Part shown: in pieces, positions 19,688 to 29,584 of the stretch
Position numbering within the stretch: the stretch's first letter is position 1
Layout: each line of letters begins with the position of its first letter
Assembly: GCA_902615165.1 (NCBI GenBank)
Contig: CACMNZ010000006.1
Coordinates: 1 to 46,419 of the forward strand
Origin: an uncultured Prochlorococcus sp.
GTDB lineage: Bacteria; Cyanobacteriota; Cyanobacteriia; PCC-6307; Cyanobiaceae
Direction: 5' to 3'
DNA: 46,419 bases
The notes under the pieces: generated by a model
Seen by the model: only the letters and a program-made list of their open reading frames with translations
Databases searched by the model: none
Told to the model about the DNA's origin: nothing
Made by a program: the position numbers and the translations under genes

Positions 19688-20089
19688 ATGAAAAGCAAAC
19701 CCTTTTTAGATTTTTTACCAACTAATTTTAGACATGAGAAGTCTTTTTTAATTCAAAATAATCTAACTGACTTTGAAAAATTAAGTAATCTTTCGGACCC
19801 AGATATAAATGAGATTCAAAGAAAATCTTCACTATGTACATTGAATAATCTTAAGAAAATTAGAGCTATAGCTATTTTTAAAAAAGAAATTGGAATATCT
19901 CCACCACAAGCATATTTGCTTTTACATTGCGGTATTTCTTCTATTAAGTCATTATCACTATCTTCTCCATATGAATTAGAACGCAAAATTGGCAGATTAG
20001 AAAGAACTCTTAGAGTAAAAACTGAGACAGATAGAACTTTTACTCTCTTAAAAGCATGGATTAAAAAAGCCAGTCAGATTTCCAAATAA
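19688..20089 (+). CDS. DUF4332-like helical protein
   Basis: A 133-residue basic, all-helical protein. Two similar modules are visible: one around LIQNNLTDFEKLSNLSDPDINEI and one around LLHCGISSIKSLSLSSPYELERKIGR. These resemble the helix-hairpin-helix-like repeats of the DUF4332 family (topic: does a short helix pair end in a turn and feed a conserved Leu/Ile core). Such repeats often bind nucleic acids, but no function is established for this protein. The gene follows ycf51 after 12 bases and is probably co-transcribed with it. Confidence 0.62.
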   Translation: MKSKPFLDFLPTNFRHEKSFLIQNNLTDFEKLSNLSDPDINEIQRKSSLCTLNNLKKIRAIAIFKKEIGISPPQAYLLLHCGISSIKSLSLSSPYELERKIGRLERTLRVKTETDRTFTLLKAWIKKASQISK

Positions 20090-20098
20090 ATTTAAATC

Positions 20099-20127
20099 TT
20101 GGTTAAAAATTTTTTTTAATGTAGAAT
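20099..20127 (+). promoter_or_regulatory. Candidate promoter for the small secreted protein and CocE-type hydrolase
   Basis: TTGGTT (20099-20104), a 17-base A/T spacer and TAGAAT (20122-20127) fit a sigma70 promoter. Transcription would start near 20134, giving a leader of about 13 bases before the ATG at 20147. Confidence 0.4.
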
Positions 20128-20146
20128 TTAGAAAAAGTTAGTAATA

Positions 20147-20413
20147 ATGAAACCTTTTTTATTTTTGTTATTTTTGTTTTCCAACACTTTATACCCTGTT
20201 TTTAGTCAATCAAATTTATTAGAAAGTGTCAAAAAGAATCCAAATGAAGCTAGGAATTTCTGTAATAAGTTTAGAGAGTTTAATTCAAAAGGTATTTCAG
20301 CTAGTTCAGATAAAGCTATAGAGTATGTATCAAACAAAAAAAAGTTAACTCCCGTAAACGCAGAGGTCTTTTCTATTTACGTTATTGGACTTCACTGTCC
20401 AGACATTATCTAA
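20147..20413 (+). CDS. Small secreted hypothetical protein
   Basis: An 88-residue protein with a clear Sec signal peptide: MKP, a Leu/Phe-rich core, then a likely cleavage site near FSQS at about residues 20-21. The mature part is about 68 residues, polar, with two cysteines (in NFCNKF and in the final LHCPDII) that could form one disulfide. I do not recognise the family. It sits 7 bases before the CocE-type hydrolase in the same direction, which suggests one transcript. It could be periplasmic or luminal. Confidence 0.65.
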   Translation: MKPFLFLLFLFSNTLYPVFSQSNLLESVKKNPNEARNFCNKFREFNSKGISASSDKAIEYVSNKKKLTPVNAEVFSIYVIGLHCPDII

Positions 20414-20420
20414 AGTCTAA

Positions 20421-22001
20421 ATGTCTCCTTCAAGATGGTTTGACAAGTCTCTAGTACTTAGAGATGGGGTAAGACTTATATCAAGGATTTGGTTGCCTAT
20501 TGGTACTGGGCCATGGCCTGCTTTATTAATGAGACAACCTTATGGCAGGGAAATAGCTTCAACTATTACCTATTCTCACCCTGAATGGTGGGCTTCTAAA
20601 GGGTATATGGTAATAATTCAAGATGTTAGAGGAATGGGTTCTTCTGAAGGAGTTTTTAATGGTTTTTCTCAAGAAGCTAGCGATACTTCGGAAACACATG
20701 AATGGGTAAGGTCTCTAAAAGAATGTAATGGAAAACTTGGCTTATATGGTTTTTCGTATCATGGATTTACTCAACTAACTGGTGAATTAAATTCAAAGCC
20801 GCCCGATTGTTTGTCTCCAGCAATGACTGGGATGAATATTAAAGATCATTGGTGCTCAGATGGAGGAGCATATTGGTGGCATAACAATATTGCATGGGGA
20901 CTTCAAATCGCTGCACTAAAAATGAAAAGAGAAAATAATTTCTTTGAGTGGGGGAAGATAAGATTAGCCCTAGAAAATAAAAGTTATTTAAGTGAAGGAA
21001 TTGATATTTTAAAAAAATATGATCCTAATAACTTTGTTTTGGAATGGCTTAATAATTTAAATAATTCCCACCCATTTGAAGAATTTAAGCCAATTTCAAC
21101 ATGGATTAAACAACCTATGTTAATTATTGGAGGACTTTGGGATCCACATTTAAAAGGTGCCTTTGATCTTTATAAAAAATCTAAAGAAGCTGGTGGTAGT
21201 CCAGAGATGATTATTGGGAATGCGACACACCTAAATTGGTGGGCGGGATCACAAGAATCTTTATTAAATTTTTTTGATAAATACTTAAAATCAGGTGAAA
21301 AATTTAATTCTAAGAATTCAAAAGGTGAGAAAAAAATATGGAATATTTCATTAAATAAATGGGAAGATTTAGATAATAAATTTCACCCTGAATTTATTTT
21401 TGGACTCAAAAGTGATGGCAAAGCAAATTTAGATGTAGAAGATGGAAGTCTGACCATAAATTCAAAAGGATCAGGATGGTTCACAATTGTTAATGACCCA
21501 TGGAGACCTACTCCATCTGACGGTGGTCATTTAGGTCCAAATCCAGGAAAATTCAACAGAAATATTATTGATAAACGACTTGATGTAGGCGTTTTTCAAA
21601 CCAATTGTTTTGAAGAAGATCAAACTTTAATAGGAGTTCCCACATTAGCAATACTAGTAAAAAGTGATCAGCCCAATTTCGATATCTGTCTTGCTTTATC
21701 TCTAGTTGAAAAAGGTGATGAGAAGGTGAATCAATTTTCTACTGGATTCTTAAGGGTTAAAAACTCCAAAATAAATGAAGAATCCAATTATCAAATAACA
21801 ATGCAGCCAACAAATATTTGTTTAATTAAAGGTAGCAAGCTTCGCTTATCTATATCTGCAGCCGCTTATCCCGCTATTGGAGTTAATCCTGGATTTGGGG
21901 AAGGAAATGCTGGTGCGCCTTCATCAAATCATAGAATTATTACTCTAAGTTTTAGTCTTAATAAAACATTTATGAAAATGACCCATTTTTTTAATAAATA
22001 A
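20421..22001 (+). CDS. CocE/NonD-family hydrolase (X-Pro dipeptidyl-peptidase S15 type)
   Basis: A 526-residue serine hydrolase. The N-terminal half is an alpha/beta hydrolase with RDGVRLISRIW, a DVRGMGSSEG element and the nucleophile motif GFSYHG (about residues 111-116). The C-terminal half (about 340-510) is the jelly-roll beta domain of the PepX_C family, containing KGSKLRLSISAAAYP. Family members cleave esters, beta-lactam side chains, cocaine or Xaa-Pro peptides, so substrate cannot be predicted. No signal peptide is visible. It follows the small secreted protein after 7 bases and precedes glgB by 52 bases. Confidence 0.87.
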   Translation: MSPSRWFDKSLVLRDGVRLISRIWLPIGTGPWPALLMRQPYGREIASTITYSHPEWWASKGYMVIIQDVRGMGSSEGVFNGFSQEASDTSETHEWVRSLKECNGKLGLYGFSYHGFTQLTGELNSKPPDCLSPAMTGMNIKDHWCSDGGAYWWHNNIAWGLQIAALKMKRENNFFEWGKIRLALENKSYLSEGIDILKKYDPNNFVLEWLNNLNNSHPFEEFKPISTWIKQPMLIIGGLWDPHLKGAFDLYKKSKEAGGSPEMIIGNATHLNWWAGSQESLLNFFDKYLKSGEKFNSKNSKGEKKIWNISLNKWEDLDNKFHPEFIFGLKSDGKANLDVEDGSLTINSKGSGWFTIVNDPWRPTPSDGGHLGPNPGKFNRNIIDKRLDVGVFQTNCFEEDQTLIGVPTLAILVKSDQPNFDICLALSLVEKGDEKVNQFSTGFLRVKNSKINEESNYQITMQPTNICLIKGSKLRLSISAAAYPAIGVNPGFGEGNAGAPSSNHRIITLSFSLNKTFMKMTHFFNK

Positions 22002-22053
22002 TTATTTTTTTGGTTAATCATTTGATATTATAAATCCTTAATATCTACCAGTC

Positions 22054-24318
22054 ATGATCGATACAATTCAAGCAGACTGGATTAAATCAGAAGCTATCAA
22101 CCTAGAAAATTGTTGCAATGATAATCCATTAAAAATATTAGGTCCTCATTTTTATGAAGAGCAATGGGTAATAAGGGTATGGATGCCAGAAGCGGACGAA
22201 GTTAAAATAAATTATAAAAATAATACCTACAAGGCAGAAAGCATAAATCATAAATGGCTTTTTGAAGCAATCCTGCCTGAAAATCCAAAATCTAATTACG
22301 AAATAAAAATTTCTCGAGGAGGTATCACACATACACAACATGACCCCTGGTCATACAGAGAAGAGTGGATGGGAGAAGTTGATAGGCATCTTTTTGCAGA
22401 AGGTAATCATCATCATATCTGGGAAAAAATGGGAGCACATCTCATTGAAGAAAAGAATCAAACAGGAGTCATGTTTTGCATTTGGGCTCCAAATGCAAAA
22501 TCTATCTCGATAATTGGAGATATAAATTCTTGGGATGGAAGACATCATCCAATGCAAAAAAGATTAGGGGGAATTTGGGAAATATTCATGCCAACAATGA
22601 AAGAGGGAGACACATATAAATATGAAATAAGAACTCAACAAGGTCATATTTATGAGAAAGCTGATCCATATGGTTTCTTTCATGAAATTAGACCCCAAAA
22701 TGGTTCAATAGTTTCAAAATTGAAAAACTTTAATTGGAATGATAGTTCTTGGATTTCAAATAGAGATTCTTCCAGTCAAATTAACAAGCCAATTTCAGTT
22801 TATGAAATGCATTTAGGTAGTTGGCTCCACGAATCAACAGATAATAAATACCTTGAAGACAATGATGAGCCAAGAGAACCAGTGCCTGCAGCTGATTTAA
22901 AACCTGGAACAAGATTATTAACCTATCCTGAATTAACCAAAAAACTCATCCCTTACGTAAAAGAAAGAGGATTCACTCATATTGAATTAATGCCAATATC
23001 TGAACATCCTTTCGATGGTTCATGGGGATACCAAGTTACAGGCTGGTATGCACCAACAAGTAGATTCGGAAAACCTAATGAATTTAGAGAGTTTGTCAAT
23101 AAATGTCATGAAGAGGGCATAGGCGTAATTCTTGATTGGGTACCTGGTCATTTTCCAAAAGATAAGCATGGTTTAGCTTTTTTTGATGGTTGTCATCTTT
23201 ATGAACATGGAGATTCACGCATTGGTGAACACAAAGAATGGGGGACCCTAATATTTAATTACAGTAGAAACGAAGTAAGAAATTTCTTAGTAGCCAACCT
23301 TGTTTATTGGTTTGAAGAGTTTCATATTGATGGCATAAGGGTAGATGCTGTAGCTTCAATGCTTTACAGAGATTATCTACGCCCAGATGGAGAATGGATA
23401 CCTAATGAAAATGGTGGGAATGAAAATATAGAAGCCGTTAAATTTCTCCAACAGGCTAATCATGTACTCTTCCAACATTTTCCAGGTGCACTTTCTATCG
23501 CTGAAGAATCTACTACTTGGCCAATGGTAACCAAACCAACTGACATGGGAGGGTTAGGTTTTAATTTGAAATGGAATATGGGATGGATGCACGATATGCT
23601 TGATTATTTTGAGATAGATCCTTGGTTTAGGCAATTCCATCAAAATAGTGTAACTTTCTCAATAACATATAACTACACCGAGAATTTTATGCTTGCTCTT
23701 AGTCATGATGAGGTTGTCCATGGGAAAAGTCATCTTTTGCATAAAATGCCTGGTGATGACTGGAAGAAATATGCAAATACTCGAGCTTTACTAACATATA
23801 TGTGGACACACCCGGGCAAAAAAACGATATTTATGGGAATGGAATTTGGACAAAGACAAGAATGGAATGTTTGGGACGATCTGCAATGGGAGTTACTAGA
23901 ATTTGAGCCTCACATAGGTATCAGAAACTTGATTGATGACCTAAACTCACTTTATAAAAATGAACCTGCGTTATGGAAAAACGACTTTGATCCTTATGGA
24001 TTCCAATGGATAGATTGTAATGACAGATCTAATTCGGTAATAAGTTTCATGAGAAGAGAAAAAGATACTAATGAGTGGCTTGTTATAGTAGCTAACTTTA
24101 CACCTAATACTCATAGTTCATATAAAGTAGGTGTTCCTTTAGAGGGATTCTACAAGGAGATATTTAATTCAGATGGATCAAGATATGGAGGTAGTAATAA
24201 AGGAAATATGGGCGGTAAAGAAACCATAAATTACAATATTCATGATTATCAAAATGCTCTAGAACTTGCTTTGCCCCCATTAAGCGTAAGTATCTTCAAG
24301 CATCAATCAAAAAGATAA
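22054..24318 (+). CDS. glgB: 1,4-alpha-glucan branching enzyme
   Basis: A 754-residue GH13 enzyme that adds alpha-1,6 branches to glycogen. An N-terminal GlgB domain and a CBM48 module (about 130-215, [16 protein letters not shown]) precede the catalytic barrel. Conserved regions are visible: DWVPGHFP, then [11 protein letters not shown] with the aspartate nucleophile, SIAEES with the acid/base glutamate, and [10 protein letters not shown]. The C-terminal beta domain ends with PPLSVSIF. Length matches long-form cyanobacterial GlgB. The enzyme shapes the glycogen store filled in the light. Confidence 0.97.
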   Translation: MIDTIQADWIKSEAINLENCCNDNPLKILGPHFYEEQWVIRVWMPEADEVKINYKNNTYKAESINHKWLFEAILPENPKSNYEIKISRGGITHTQHDPWSYREEWMGEVDRHLFAEGNHHHIWEKMGAHLIEEKNQTGVMFCIWAPNAKSISIIGDINSWDGRHHPMQKRLGGIWEIFMPTMKEGDTYKYEIRTQQGHIYEKADPYGFFHEIRPQNGSIVSKLKNFNWNDSSWISNRDSSSQINKPISVYEMHLGSWLHESTDNKYLEDNDEPREPVPAADLKPGTRLLTYPELTKKLIPYVKERGFTHIELMPISEHPFDGSWGYQVTGWYAPTSRFGKPNEFREFVNKCHEEGIGVILDWVPGHFPKDKHGLAFFDGCHLYEHGDSRIGEHKEWGTLIFNYSRNEVRNFLVANLVYWFEEFHIDGIRVDAVASMLYRDYLRPDGEWIPNENGGNENIEAVKFLQQANHVLFQHFPGALSIAEESTTWPMVTKPTDMGGLGFNLKWNMGWMHDMLDYFEIDPWFRQFHQNSVTFSITYNYTENFMLALSHDEVVHGKSHLLHKMPGDDWKKYANTRALLTYMWTHPGKKTIFMGMEFGQRQEWNVWDDLQWELLEFEPHIGIRNLIDDLNSLYKNEPALWKNDFDPYGFQWIDCNDRSNSVISFMRREKDTNEWLVIVANFTPNTHSSYKVGVPLEGFYKEIFNSDGSRYGGSNKGNMGGKETINYNIHDYQNALELALPPLSVSIFKHQSKR

Positions 24319-24340
24319 TAAGGTTTATTTAACTTAGTAC

Positions 24341-24364
24341 TTCATATAAATGTTCATATAATGC
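24341..24364 (+). repeat. Tandem 12-base direct repeat with a -10-like box upstream of hemE
   Basis: TTCATATAAATG (24341-24352) is followed at once by TTCATATAATGC (24353-24364), sharing the first nine bases. The second copy contains a perfect TATAAT (24357-24362), so it could be the hemE promoter with a leader of about 73 bases, although no good -35 box is spaced correctly. The rest of the 123-base spacer is AT-rich. Confidence 0.35.
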
Positions 24365-24441
24365 TTTTGACATACTTTGCATTGTAAGATTTCTAAGTTG
24401 GAATTTTAAAATTTTTTTTTAAAAACATATCGAATTGAAAA

Positions 24442-25482
24442 ATGGGTGAAAATTTACCGCTACTACTTGCTGCCGCATTAGGCAAAAAAGTCAATAGGCC
24501 TCCAGTATGGATGATGAGGCAAGCAGGGAGATATATGAAAATCTATCGAGATTTAAGGGAGCGTTACCCAAGTTTTAGAGAAAGGTCTGAAAATCCAGAA
24601 CTATCATATGAGATATCAATGCAGCCTTTTCATGCTTTCAAACCAGATGGTGTGATCCTTTTTTCAGATATTCTCACACCTCTTCCAGGAATGGGAATAA
24701 ATTTTGAAATAATAGAAAGCAAAGGTCCAATAATTGAAGAGCCAATAAGAACTCTTAGTCAGATAGAAAATCTAAAAGAATTAAATCCAAGTGAGAGTTT
24801 ATGCTTTGTTGGCCAAGTTCTTTCTTCCCTAAAAAAAGATGTGAATAATAAAGCAACAGTTTTAGGTTTCGTTGGCGCACCCTGGACTCTTGCTGCATAT
24901 GTTGTTGAAGGTAAAAGCAGTAAAAATTATTCTTTAATAAAATCAATGGCTTTCAAAGAACCAGATTTACTTCATAAACTTCTTGATCATTTTGCAAAAT
25001 CTATTGGTGAATATCTTAAATATCAAATAAAATCTGGGGCTCAAGTAGTACAAATTTTTGATTCATGGGCAGGTCAATTAAGCCCACAAGATTACGATAT
25101 CTTTGCTGGGCCATATCAAAAAAAAGTTGTTGAAATTGTAAAAAAGGAATACCCTGAAACACCAATAATTCTATACATTTCAGGAAGTGCTGGTGTCATA
25201 GAAAGAATGGCAAAGACTGGAGTAGATATAATCTCATTAGACTGGACAGTTGATATTGAAGAGGCTTGCAAAAGAATCCCTAGTGGGATAGGAATTCAAG
25301 GTAATGTTGACCCTGGCATTTTATTCGGCAACAAAGAATCAATAAAAAAAAGAATAGATAATACTTTTAATAAAATTAAAGGCAGGAAATATATTCTTAA
25401 TTTGGGTCATGGGATTTTACCTGGGACTCCAGAAGAAAATGCTCAAACATTTTTTGAACATGGAAAAAAACTCACTTACTAG
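24442..25482 (+). CDS. hemE: Uroporphyrinogen decarboxylase
   Basis: A 346-residue enzyme that removes the four acetate carboxyls of uroporphyrinogen III to give coproporphyrinogen III, on the path to haem and chlorophyll. The signature [12 protein letters not shown] (about residues 21-32) with the substrate-binding arginines is intact. [12 protein letters not shown] with the catalytic aspartate and the C-terminal [15 protein letters not shown] with the conserved histidine are also present. Length is standard. The SDR epimerase starts 8 bases after the stop, so the two are likely co-transcribed. Confidence 0.97.
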   Translation: MGENLPLLLAAALGKKVNRPPVWMMRQAGRYMKIYRDLRERYPSFRERSENPELSYEISMQPFHAFKPDGVILFSDILTPLPGMGINFEIIESKGPIIEEPIRTLSQIENLKELNPSESLCFVGQVLSSLKKDVNNKATVLGFVGAPWTLAAYVVEGKSSKNYSLIKSMAFKEPDLLHKLLDHFAKSIGEYLKYQIKSGAQVVQIFDSWAGQLSPQDYDIFAGPYQKKVVEIVKKEYPETPIILYISGSAGVIERMAKTGVDIISLDWTVDIEEACKRIPSGIGIQGNVDPGILFGNKESIKKRIDNTFNKIKGRKYILNLGHGILPGTPEENAQTFFEHGKKLTY

Positions 25483-25490
25483 TCAAAGTC

Positions 25491-26474
25491 TTGGCATATA
25501 AAAACTTATTAATCACAGGTGCAAATGGATGTGTTGGCCAATATTTAGTTGATTGGTTTTTAAAAAACACAAAATTCAGGCTTTATCTCATGGTAAGAGA
25601 CAAAAGTAAGTTGCCAATTTCTTTTCGAGAGAATAAAAAAGTAAAGTTAATGGTGTGCGATATCAGGGAATCAAATAGGTATAAAAAGGAAATTAGTCAA
25701 ATTAGTTACCTAATACATACTGCTACAGCTTGGGGAGATCCAAAAAGAGCCTATGAAGTAAATATCAAAGCTTTTGAAGAATTACTAGAAATGCTTGATA
25801 TTGAAAAGTTAGAAAAGATTATTTATTTTTCAACAGCTAGTATCCTTGATACCCAAACAGAATTAATGAGGGAATCATTGATTTATGGGACAGAGTACAT
25901 TCAAACAAAATATGAATGTTTCCAGAGACTTAGAGAAAGCTCATTTGCAGAAAAAACATTCGCTGTATTCCCTACCTTGGTTTTTGGAGGGAATCTTGGA
26001 AAAAAAAGTAAATATCCTGTGAGTTATTTAACTAGTGGATTGAAAGAAATTGGGAAGTGGCTTTGGCTAGCAAGATTTTTAAAACTCGATTCTAAATTTC
26101 ACTTTATACACGCAAATGATATCGCCCAGATTTGCGGGTTTCTAATTAAAAATCATAAAGAAGAGCAATACAAAGGCTTTAGAAAATTTGTACTAGGTCA
26201 AAAATTCATTTCAATTGATGATGCCATAATTACACTTTTAAAGAAACATAATATGAGGAGATTTTTTGCGATACCGCTTACAAAAAATATTCTAAAAATA
26301 TTATTAAGAATTCTCCCCATTCAAACTACTCCTTGGGATAGCTTCAGTATCAAAAAATATGACTTTAATCATGTCCCCATCACTAATCCTGAGACTTTTC
26401 AACTTAAAAGTTATGCCAAGTCACTGAATGATATTTTAAGATTATCAAAGTTACCAAGCTGTAATAACAATTAA
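25491..26474 (+). CDS. NAD-dependent epimerase/dehydratase (extended SDR)
   Basis: A 327-residue Rossmann-fold protein. The dinucleotide-binding motif TGANGCVGQYL is at residues 9-19, and the active-site signature is Ser/Thr in YFSTAS with YIQTK (YxxxK) about residues 145-149. This is the layout of UDP-sugar epimerases, dihydroflavonol reductase-like enzymes and related chlorophyll- or lipid-modifying SDRs; the substrate is not determinable. The start is a TTG at 25491, which places the Rossmann motif at the expected distance from the N-terminus. It follows hemE by 8 bases and petE follows after 60 bases. Confidence 0.84.
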   Translation: MAYKNLLITGANGCVGQYLVDWFLKNTKFRLYLMVRDKSKLPISFRENKKVKLMVCDIRESNRYKKEISQISYLIHTATAWGDPKRAYEVNIKAFEELLEMLDIEKLEKIIYFSTASILDTQTELMRESLIYGTEYIQTKYECFQRLRESSFAEKTFAVFPTLVFGGNLGKKSKYPVSYLTSGLKEIGKWLWLARFLKLDSKFHFIHANDIAQICGFLIKNHKEEQYKGFRKFVLGQKFISIDDAIITLLKKHNMRRFFAIPLTKNILKILLRILPIQTTPWDSFSIKKYDFNHVPITNPETFQLKSYAKSLNDILRLSKLPSCNNN

Positions 26475-26534
26475 AATTCTCGCAGTTAGGTTACCCAAGC
26501 CTTGTAATATGTATAAATAAGCAAATCTTTTATT

Positions 26535-26885
26535 ATGTTACGTTCAATCTTTGCAGGGTTATTTGCAATAGTTTTAACTCTAGGTCTAGGTATTTCATCA
26601 GTTTCAGCTAAGACTGTTGAAGTAAAACTTGGAACAGATGCTGGAATGCTTGCATTTGAACCAAGTACAGTAACCATTAGTGCTGGTGATACAGTTAAAT
26701 TTGTCAATAATAAACTTGCCCCTCACAATGCTGTTTTTGATGGGCATGAGGAATTAAGTCATGCGGACCTAGCTTTTGCTCCAGGAGAGTCTTGGGAAGA
26801 AACATTTGATACTGCTGGAACTTATGATTACTATTGCGAGCCACACAGAGGCGCCGGAATGGTAGGCAAAGTTATTGTTGAATAA
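26535..26885 (+). CDS. petE: Plastocyanin precursor
   Basis: A 116-residue blue copper protein that carries electrons from cytochrome b6f to photosystem I in the thylakoid lumen. A Sec signal peptide (residues 1-25, ending SVSA) leaves a mature protein of about 91 residues. The four copper ligands are visible: His64 in APHN, Cys101, His104 and Met109 in the [10 protein letters not shown] segment. It has its own 60-base upstream spacer containing TAATAT (26505-26510) as a possible -10, but no good -35. There is no terminator in the 68 bases after the stop; the first strong hairpin lies inside clpB. Confidence 0.97.
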   Translation: MLRSIFAGLFAIVLTLGLGISSVSAKTVEVKLGTDAGMLAFEPSTVTISAGDTVKFVNNKLAPHNAVFDGHEELSHADLAFAPGESWEETFDTAGTYDYYCEPHRGAGMVGKVIVE

Positions 26886-26953
26886 ATCTTCTAAATAGTT
26901 AAACACCCTTTTTTGACTTAGTTTTTATTACGGTCATACCCAAATTTTGATTA

Positions 26954-29536
26954 ATGAAAACAGTTCCAAGCGAATTCTCTAATTCTGCTTGGAACTGTTT
27001 TATTTTTGCCAAAGAAATTGCTTATAAAAATTATCAACAAAATGTAGATTCTGATAATTTATTATTAGCTCTTATAAAAGATGACAATATTACAAAAAAG
27101 ATTTTAAAAAAAAATAATGTAAATCTAAAAGATCTTGAGAGGGAAATAATTTCTTCATTAAATGCGAAGGCAAAAATGAAAAATAAACAAGATAATTTAT
27201 ATATTGGTGATACTCTTAACAAAATATTTCAGAAGGCGAATGATATTAAAAATACTTTAAATGATGTAGTGATATCAACAGAACACTTAGTTTACGGTTT
27301 CACTTATGATGATAAATATAGATTTCAAATTTTAAATCAAAAAGGTATTCCAGAATTTCTCCAAACTATAAAGGAAATGAAGTCAGATCCGGCAGTAAAA
27401 AATAAATTTAATAGTTCTAATGAGTCTTTGGAAAAATATGGTATCGAGCTAACTCAATCAGCACGAGATGGAATTTTAGACCCTGTTATTGGCAGAGATG
27501 AAGAGATTAGAAGAACAATTCAAATATTGAGTAGAAGAACAAAAAATAATCCAGTTCTTATTGGAGAACCTGGGGTGGGAAAAACAGCAATTGTAGAAGG
27601 GTTAGCTCAGAGAATTATTAATGGCGATGTACCTTCTGCGCTACAAGATAGGAAACTAATTTCATTAGATATGGGTTCACTTTTAGCTGGGGCAAAATAT
27701 CGTGGAGAATTTGAAGAAAGAATAAAAAATATTCTAAAGAAAGTGAAAGAATCAGACGGTAAGATTATTCTTTTTATTGATGAAATTCATACGGTAGTTG
27801 GTGCAGGTGCTAGTGGAGGTTCATTAGATGCAAGCAACCTATTAAAACCAATGCTTGCAAGAGGAGAACTAAGATGTATTGGCGCTACAACTATTAATGA
27901 ACATAAACAAAATATAGAAAAAGATCCTGCTTTAGAACGAAGATTTCAAAAGATAAAAGTTGATGCTCCTTCAATAGATGATACTGTATCAATTTTAAGA
28001 GGATTGAGAGAAAGATACGAAGTTCATCATAGTGTGAGAATTTCTGATAATGCTTTAGTTGCTGCTGCCACCCTTAGCGAAAGGTATATTAACGATAGAT
28101 TTCTTCCTGACAAAGCAATAGATCTAATCGACGAAGCAGCCTCAAGATTGAATATGGTAATAACTTCTAAACCTGAAGAGATTGATGAAATTGATCGAAA
28201 AGTTCTACAGTTTGAGATGGAAAAATTATCTTTAAAAAGAGAAACGGATGATTTTTCTATAGAAAGATTAAAAAAAATCAATAATGAACTTATATCTCTG
28301 AAAGATAAACAGGCAGAATTAGGCGCTCAATGGAAAAAAGAAAAAGATGAAATTGATGAGATTAGCACCATAAAAGAAGAAATTGAATCTGTTCAATTGC
28401 AAATAGATCAAGCCAAAAGGAGTTTTGACCTCAACAAAGCAGCAGAATTAGAATTTGGAACTTTAAATTCTTTGCAAAAAAAATTGAAAGAAAAAAGTGA
28501 GTCCTTAGTAAATTCTCAAAAAAATGGAGATACAAGTCTTTTAAGACAAGAGGTAACTTTTGATGATATTGCAGAAGTTGTCTCAAAGTGGACCTCTATT
28601 CCAGTACAGAACTTAAACCAGTCAGAAAAAGATAAACTCTTGAGCCTCGAGTCAATCCTTAAAGAAAAAATTATTGGTCAAGATAGTGCAATTAGGGCAG
28701 TTGCAGATTCCATTAAGAGATCAAGGACTGGTCTAAATGATCCAAGCAAGCCATTAGCCAGCTTTCTCTTTTTAGGTCCAACTGGTGTTGGGAAAACAGA
28801 GCTAAGTAAAGTAACAGCCAAAATAATATTCGATTCAAATTCTTCAATTACAAGACTGGATATGTCTGAATATATGGAAAAGCATTCAGTGAGCAAAATT
28901 ATAGGTGCGCCTCCTGGATATTTAGGTTTCGAATCAGGAGGTCAACTAACTGAAGCTGTACGCAAAAATCCTTATTCATTAATTCTCCTAGATGAAATAG
29001 AGAAAGCTCACAAAGATATTTTGGATATTCTCTTACAGGTTCTTGATGATGGAATCATTACTGATGGTCAAGGCCGCACAATAAATTTCAAAAATTCAAT
29101 CATTGTTCTCACAAGTAATTTAGGAAGTCAATCAATAAATGATTTATCAGTTAGAAAAGAAGATACAAATGAAATTAAAAAAGTTGTAAATAATGAAATT
29201 AAAAAATTTTTCAAGCCTGAGTTTTTAAATCGACTTGATGAAATAGTTATTTTTAATAATTTAGAATTAAATGACATAAAAGAAATTGCAAAAATACAGC
29301 TTCAACATTTAGAAAAAAGACTTCACAAAAAAAACTTAAAATTCAAAATTACGGATGAAGCAATTAACAAACTTGTCGAAAATAGTTTCGATCATGCCTA
29401 TGGTGCAAGGCCTTTAAAAAGAATTATTCAAAAACAAATTGAGACAAAAATTTCAAATAATATATTGAATAATCATTACCTTAATAAAGACGAGATTAAT
29501 ATTTATCTGATTAATGGAGAGATAAATGTTGATTAA
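26954..29536 (+). CDS. clpB: ClpB chaperone (AAA+ disaggregase)
   Basis: An 860-residue hexameric ATPase that, with DnaK, dissolves protein aggregates. Order of parts: Clp_N repeat domain (1-145), first AAA+ module with Walker [10 protein letters not shown] (about 203-211), a coiled-coil M domain (about 400-525) that separates ClpB from ClpC/ClpA, and a second AAA+ module with Walker [10 protein letters not shown] (about 607-615). There is no ClpP-binding IGF loop that I can see. The N-terminus from MKTVPSEFS to AKEIAYKN aligns with the usual ClpB start, so the ATG at 26954 is right. Cyanobacteria often have two ClpB paralogues; which one this is cannot be decided here. Codons 2-17 fold into a strong hairpin described separately. 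Confidence 0.95.
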   Translation: MKTVPSEFSNSAWNCFIFAKEIAYKNYQQNVDSDNLLLALIKDDNITKKILKKNNVNLKDLEREIISSLNAKAKMKNKQDNLYIGDTLNKIFQKANDIKNTLNDVVISTEHLVYGFTYDDKYRFQILNQKGIPEFLQTIKEMKSDPAVKNKFNSSNESLEKYGIELTQSARDGILDPVIGRDEEIRRTIQILSRRTKNNPVLIGEPGVGKTAIVEGLAQRIINGDVPSALQDRKLISLDMGSLLAGAKYRGEFEERIKNILKKVKESDGKIILFIDEIHTVVGAGASGGSLDASNLLKPMLARGELRCIGATTINEHKQNIEKDPALERRFQKIKVDAPSIDDTVSILRGLRERYEVHHSVRISDNALVAAATLSERYINDRFLPDKAIDLIDEAASRLNMVITSKPEEIDEIDRKVLQFEMEKLSLKRETDDFSIERLKKINNELISLKDKQAELGAQWKKEKDEIDEISTIKEEIESVQLQIDQAKRSFDLNKAAELEFGTLNSLQKKLKEKSESLVNSQKNGDTSLLRQEVTFDDIAEVVSKWTSIPVQNLNQSEKDKLLSLESILKEKIIGQDSAIRAVADSIKRSRTGLNDPSKPLASFLFLGPTGVGKTELSKVTAKIIFDSNSSITRLDMSEYMEKHSVSKIIGAPPGYLGFESGGQLTEAVRKNPYSLILLDEIEKAHKDILDILLQVLDDGIITDGQGRTINFKNSIIVLTSNLGSQSINDLSVRKEDTNEIKKVVNNEIKKFFKPEFLNRLDEIVIFNNLELNDIKEIAKIQLQHLEKRLHKKNLKFKITDEAINKLVENSFDHAYGARPLKRIIQKQIETKISNNILNNHYLNKDEINIYLINGEINVD
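26957..27007 (+). terminator. Terminator-like hairpin embedded in the 5' end of clpB, downstream of petE
   Basis: AAAACAGTTCCAAGC (26957-26971) and GCTTGGAACTGTTTT (26987-27001) are perfect complements. Inside them GAATT (72-76) and AATTC (81-85) extend the stem to 20 pairs, with one bulged T and a CTCT loop. The right arm runs into TTTTATTTTT, the T-tract of an intrinsic terminator. It begins one base after the clpB ATG and lies 71 bases past the petE stop, where no other terminator exists. It may end petE transcripts, attenuate clpB, or block clpB initiation. The structure is seen; the role is inferred. Confidence 0.7.
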
Positions 29537-29584
29537 ATATCTAATTAAAGAATCCTACATGACTTTAAAATTTACTACTTTAAT

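Noticed and set aside
24367..24390. Perfect TTGACA with TAAGAT downstream as a hemE promoter
   Set aside because: The spacing is only 12 bases, too short for sigma70; the TATAAT at 24357 is a better though incomplete candidate.
26486..26707. Minus-strand ORF overlapping the petE start
   Set aside because: It is antisense to an unmistakable plastocyanin gene and has no protein-like features.
26535..26885. petE as a phage-acquired copy
   Set aside because: Cyanophages can carry petE, but this copy sits between core genes, has normal length and all copper ligands, and shows no flanking mobile DNA.
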